A stretch of 64,000 nt of DNA from an uncultured Olleya sp. (GTDB lineage: Bacteria > Bacteroidota > Bacteroidia > Flavobacteriales > Flavobacteriaceae): positions 186,001-250,000 of the forward strand of contig CANNFD010000001.1 of NCBI GenBank assembly GCA_947503885.1. The letters are read 5' to 3'. The notes under the pieces were generated by a model. It was not told where the DNA came from, made no database searches, and saw only the letters and a list, made by a program, of their open reading frames with translations. How positions within the stretch are numbered: position 1 is the first letter of the stretch; every line of letters starts with the position of its first letter. Position numbers and translations under genes: made by a program. Of the stretch, positions 62,452-64,000 are shown piece after piece.

Positions 62452-64000
62452 ATGAAAGCATTATATTTTATGCTATTGGCATTAGTTTCTACTGCATCAA
62501 TAGCACAACAAACCTTATCTGGTCAAGTAACGATTATAAACACAACAGAAGTTGTTCCATACGCAAACCTATATTTTCCACATTTAGAAAAAGGTGCTAC
62601 AACCGACCTAAACGGAAACTTTACAATTAAAAACTTACCTACTGGTACACATAAAATAATAGTATCAGTGATTGGTTTTGAAACTATTTCTCAAAACATT
62701 ACACTTCCGGCTTCAAAAGCTATTACATTTAAATTAGTACCCTCTGTAATAGAAATAGACGAAGTAATTTTATCAACTCCGTTTCATAAACTTCAAAAAG
62801 ATAATGTGATGAAGGTCGAACAAGAAAAAATGAGTACCCTTCAAGCTAAAGGCGCTATGACGTTGTCCGACGGAATGACTAATATCGCTGGTGTAGAAAG
62901 TATTACCACAGGTTTAAGTATTGGTAAACCAGTTATTAGAGGTCTAAGCAGTAATCGTGTTTTAGTCTATGCACAAGGTGTGCGATTAGAAAACCAACAA
63001 TTTGGAGACGAGCATGGTTTGGGTGTTAATGATGCTGGAATTGAAAGTATCGAGGTTATTAAAGGTCCAGCTTCCCTCCTATATGGTAGCGATGCACTTG
63101 GTGGTGTGATGTATTTAAACCCAGAACGCTATGCCTTTTCTAATAATAGCAAAACAGATATAAACACTCGCTATTTTACAAATACCAACGGTTATAGTAC
63201 CAATATTGGTTTTAAAAAATCTGCAGATCAATTTAAATTTTTAATTAGAGCTAGTCAAGCAGAACATAGCGATTATGAAACCAAAAATTATAGCGTTACA
63301 AACACAAGATTTAGAGAACAGGATTTAAAAACAGGAATTGGTTACCAAAGTACTAATTTTAAAACCGATTTTAGATATAATGTAAACCTTTCAAAATTAG
63401 GGATTCCAGAAGAAATTGGTGTACAATCAAATGCTAGAACACCTTTAGAGCCTTACCAGTCATTGAATAATCATATATTAAGTTCTAAAAGCACATGGTT
63501 TTTTAATAACTCTAGTTTAGACATTAATTTAGGTTTTATTTATAACGACAGAAAAGAGTTTGAAGACCACCATCACGGTGATGAAGCACATCATGACGAG
63601 GAGCACGAAGAAGATAGCCACCATGAGGAGCATGAAGAAGCTTTAGAAGATGAAGCACCTGCCTTACACATGAAATTAAAAACGTTTAATTACGACATTA
63701 AATATAACTTAGCAACCCATGGTAAATTTGAAACTATTGTTGGTCTACAAGGGATGAACCAAACAAATAGTAATTATGGTGAAGAGTTATTAATACCAAA
63801 TGCAACAACTAATGATGTTGGGGTTTTAGCTACATCACACATCCACTATGATACTTTTGATATACAGTTAGGTGCACGTTTTGACAACAGAAACATAACT
63901 ATTAACAATACTATAAATAAACAATTTAATAGCTTTAATGGTGCTGCTGGTATAAAAGCAAACCTTATAGAAAACACAGTCATTAGATTAAATTTAGCAT
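62452..64000 (+). CDS. TonB-dependent receptor with His/Glu-rich loop, 3' truncated by the window edge (not in supplied ORF track)
   Basis: MKALYFMLLALVSTASIAQQTLSGQV signal peptide and CarboxypepD-like domain; plug IGKPVIRGLSSNRVLVYAQGVRLENQQFGDEHGLGVNDAGIESIEVIKGPASLLYGSDALGGVMYL; open to the window end. Confidence 0.93.
   Translation, partial: MKALYFMLLALVSTASIAQQTLSGQVTIINTTEVVPYANLYFPHLEKGATTDLNGNFTIKNLPTGTHKIIVSVIGFETISQNITLPASKAITFKLVPSVIEIDEVILSTPFHKLQKDNVMKVEQEKMSTLQAKGAMTLSDGMTNIAGVESITTGLSIGKPVIRGLSSNRVLVYAQGVRLENQQFGDEHGLGVNDAGIESIEVIKGPASLLYGSDALGGVMYLNPERYAFSNNSKTDINTRYFTNTNGYSTNIGFKKSADQFKFLIRASQAEHSDYETKNYSVTNTRFREQDLKTGIGYQSTNFKTDFRYNVNLSKLGIPEEIGVQSNARTPLEPYQSLNNHILSSKSTWFFNNSSLDINLGFIYNDRKEFEDHHHGDEAHHDEEHEEDSHHEEHEEALEDEAPALHMKLKTFNYDIKYNLATHGKFETIVGLQGMNQTNSNYGEELLIPNATTNDVGVLATSHIHYDTFDIQLGARFDNRNITINNTINKQFNSFNGAAGIKANLIENTVIRLNLA

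Overview
A 64-kb window of AT-rich chromosomal DNA. Gene content (PorX, LpxC-FabZ fusion, TonB-dependent receptors, DUF-rich small membrane proteins) and promoter style (TAnnTTTG -7 boxes, A-rich ribosome-binding sites) point to a marine-type Flavobacteriaceae. Most of it is core genome: two tandem DEAD-box helicases, an NhaC-family transporter, an ADH/OsmC/OYE redox cluster, a complete his operon (hisGDCBHAF-IE), an lpxD/lpxC-fabZ/lpxA/efp/lpxD-like/sucD block, porX, tsaE, ald, aroB, topoisomerase IV (parE/parC), ychF, serC/serA and two TonB receptors (the last cut by the window edge). No rRNA, tRNA or CRISPR was seen, and no intact mobile element. The first ~1.9 kb is a gene-poor accessory scar with long nested palindromes. 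The most interesting signals are non-coding: (1) a very compact S-box/SAM-I-like leader upstream of the NhaC-family gene, with a 14-bp mutually exclusive pairing just before the start codon; (2) a complete his attenuator with a leader peptide MNFIQSLHHHFHTSTQAS, a pause hairpin, an antiterminator and a terminator; (3) a six-copy TTACAnnTGTAA-type operator array between an XRE regulator and a divergent M14 peptidase, in which several copies contain a Bacteroidetes -7 box; (4) several small ORFs absent from the supplied track. All calls come from reading sequence and motifs; no database search was run.
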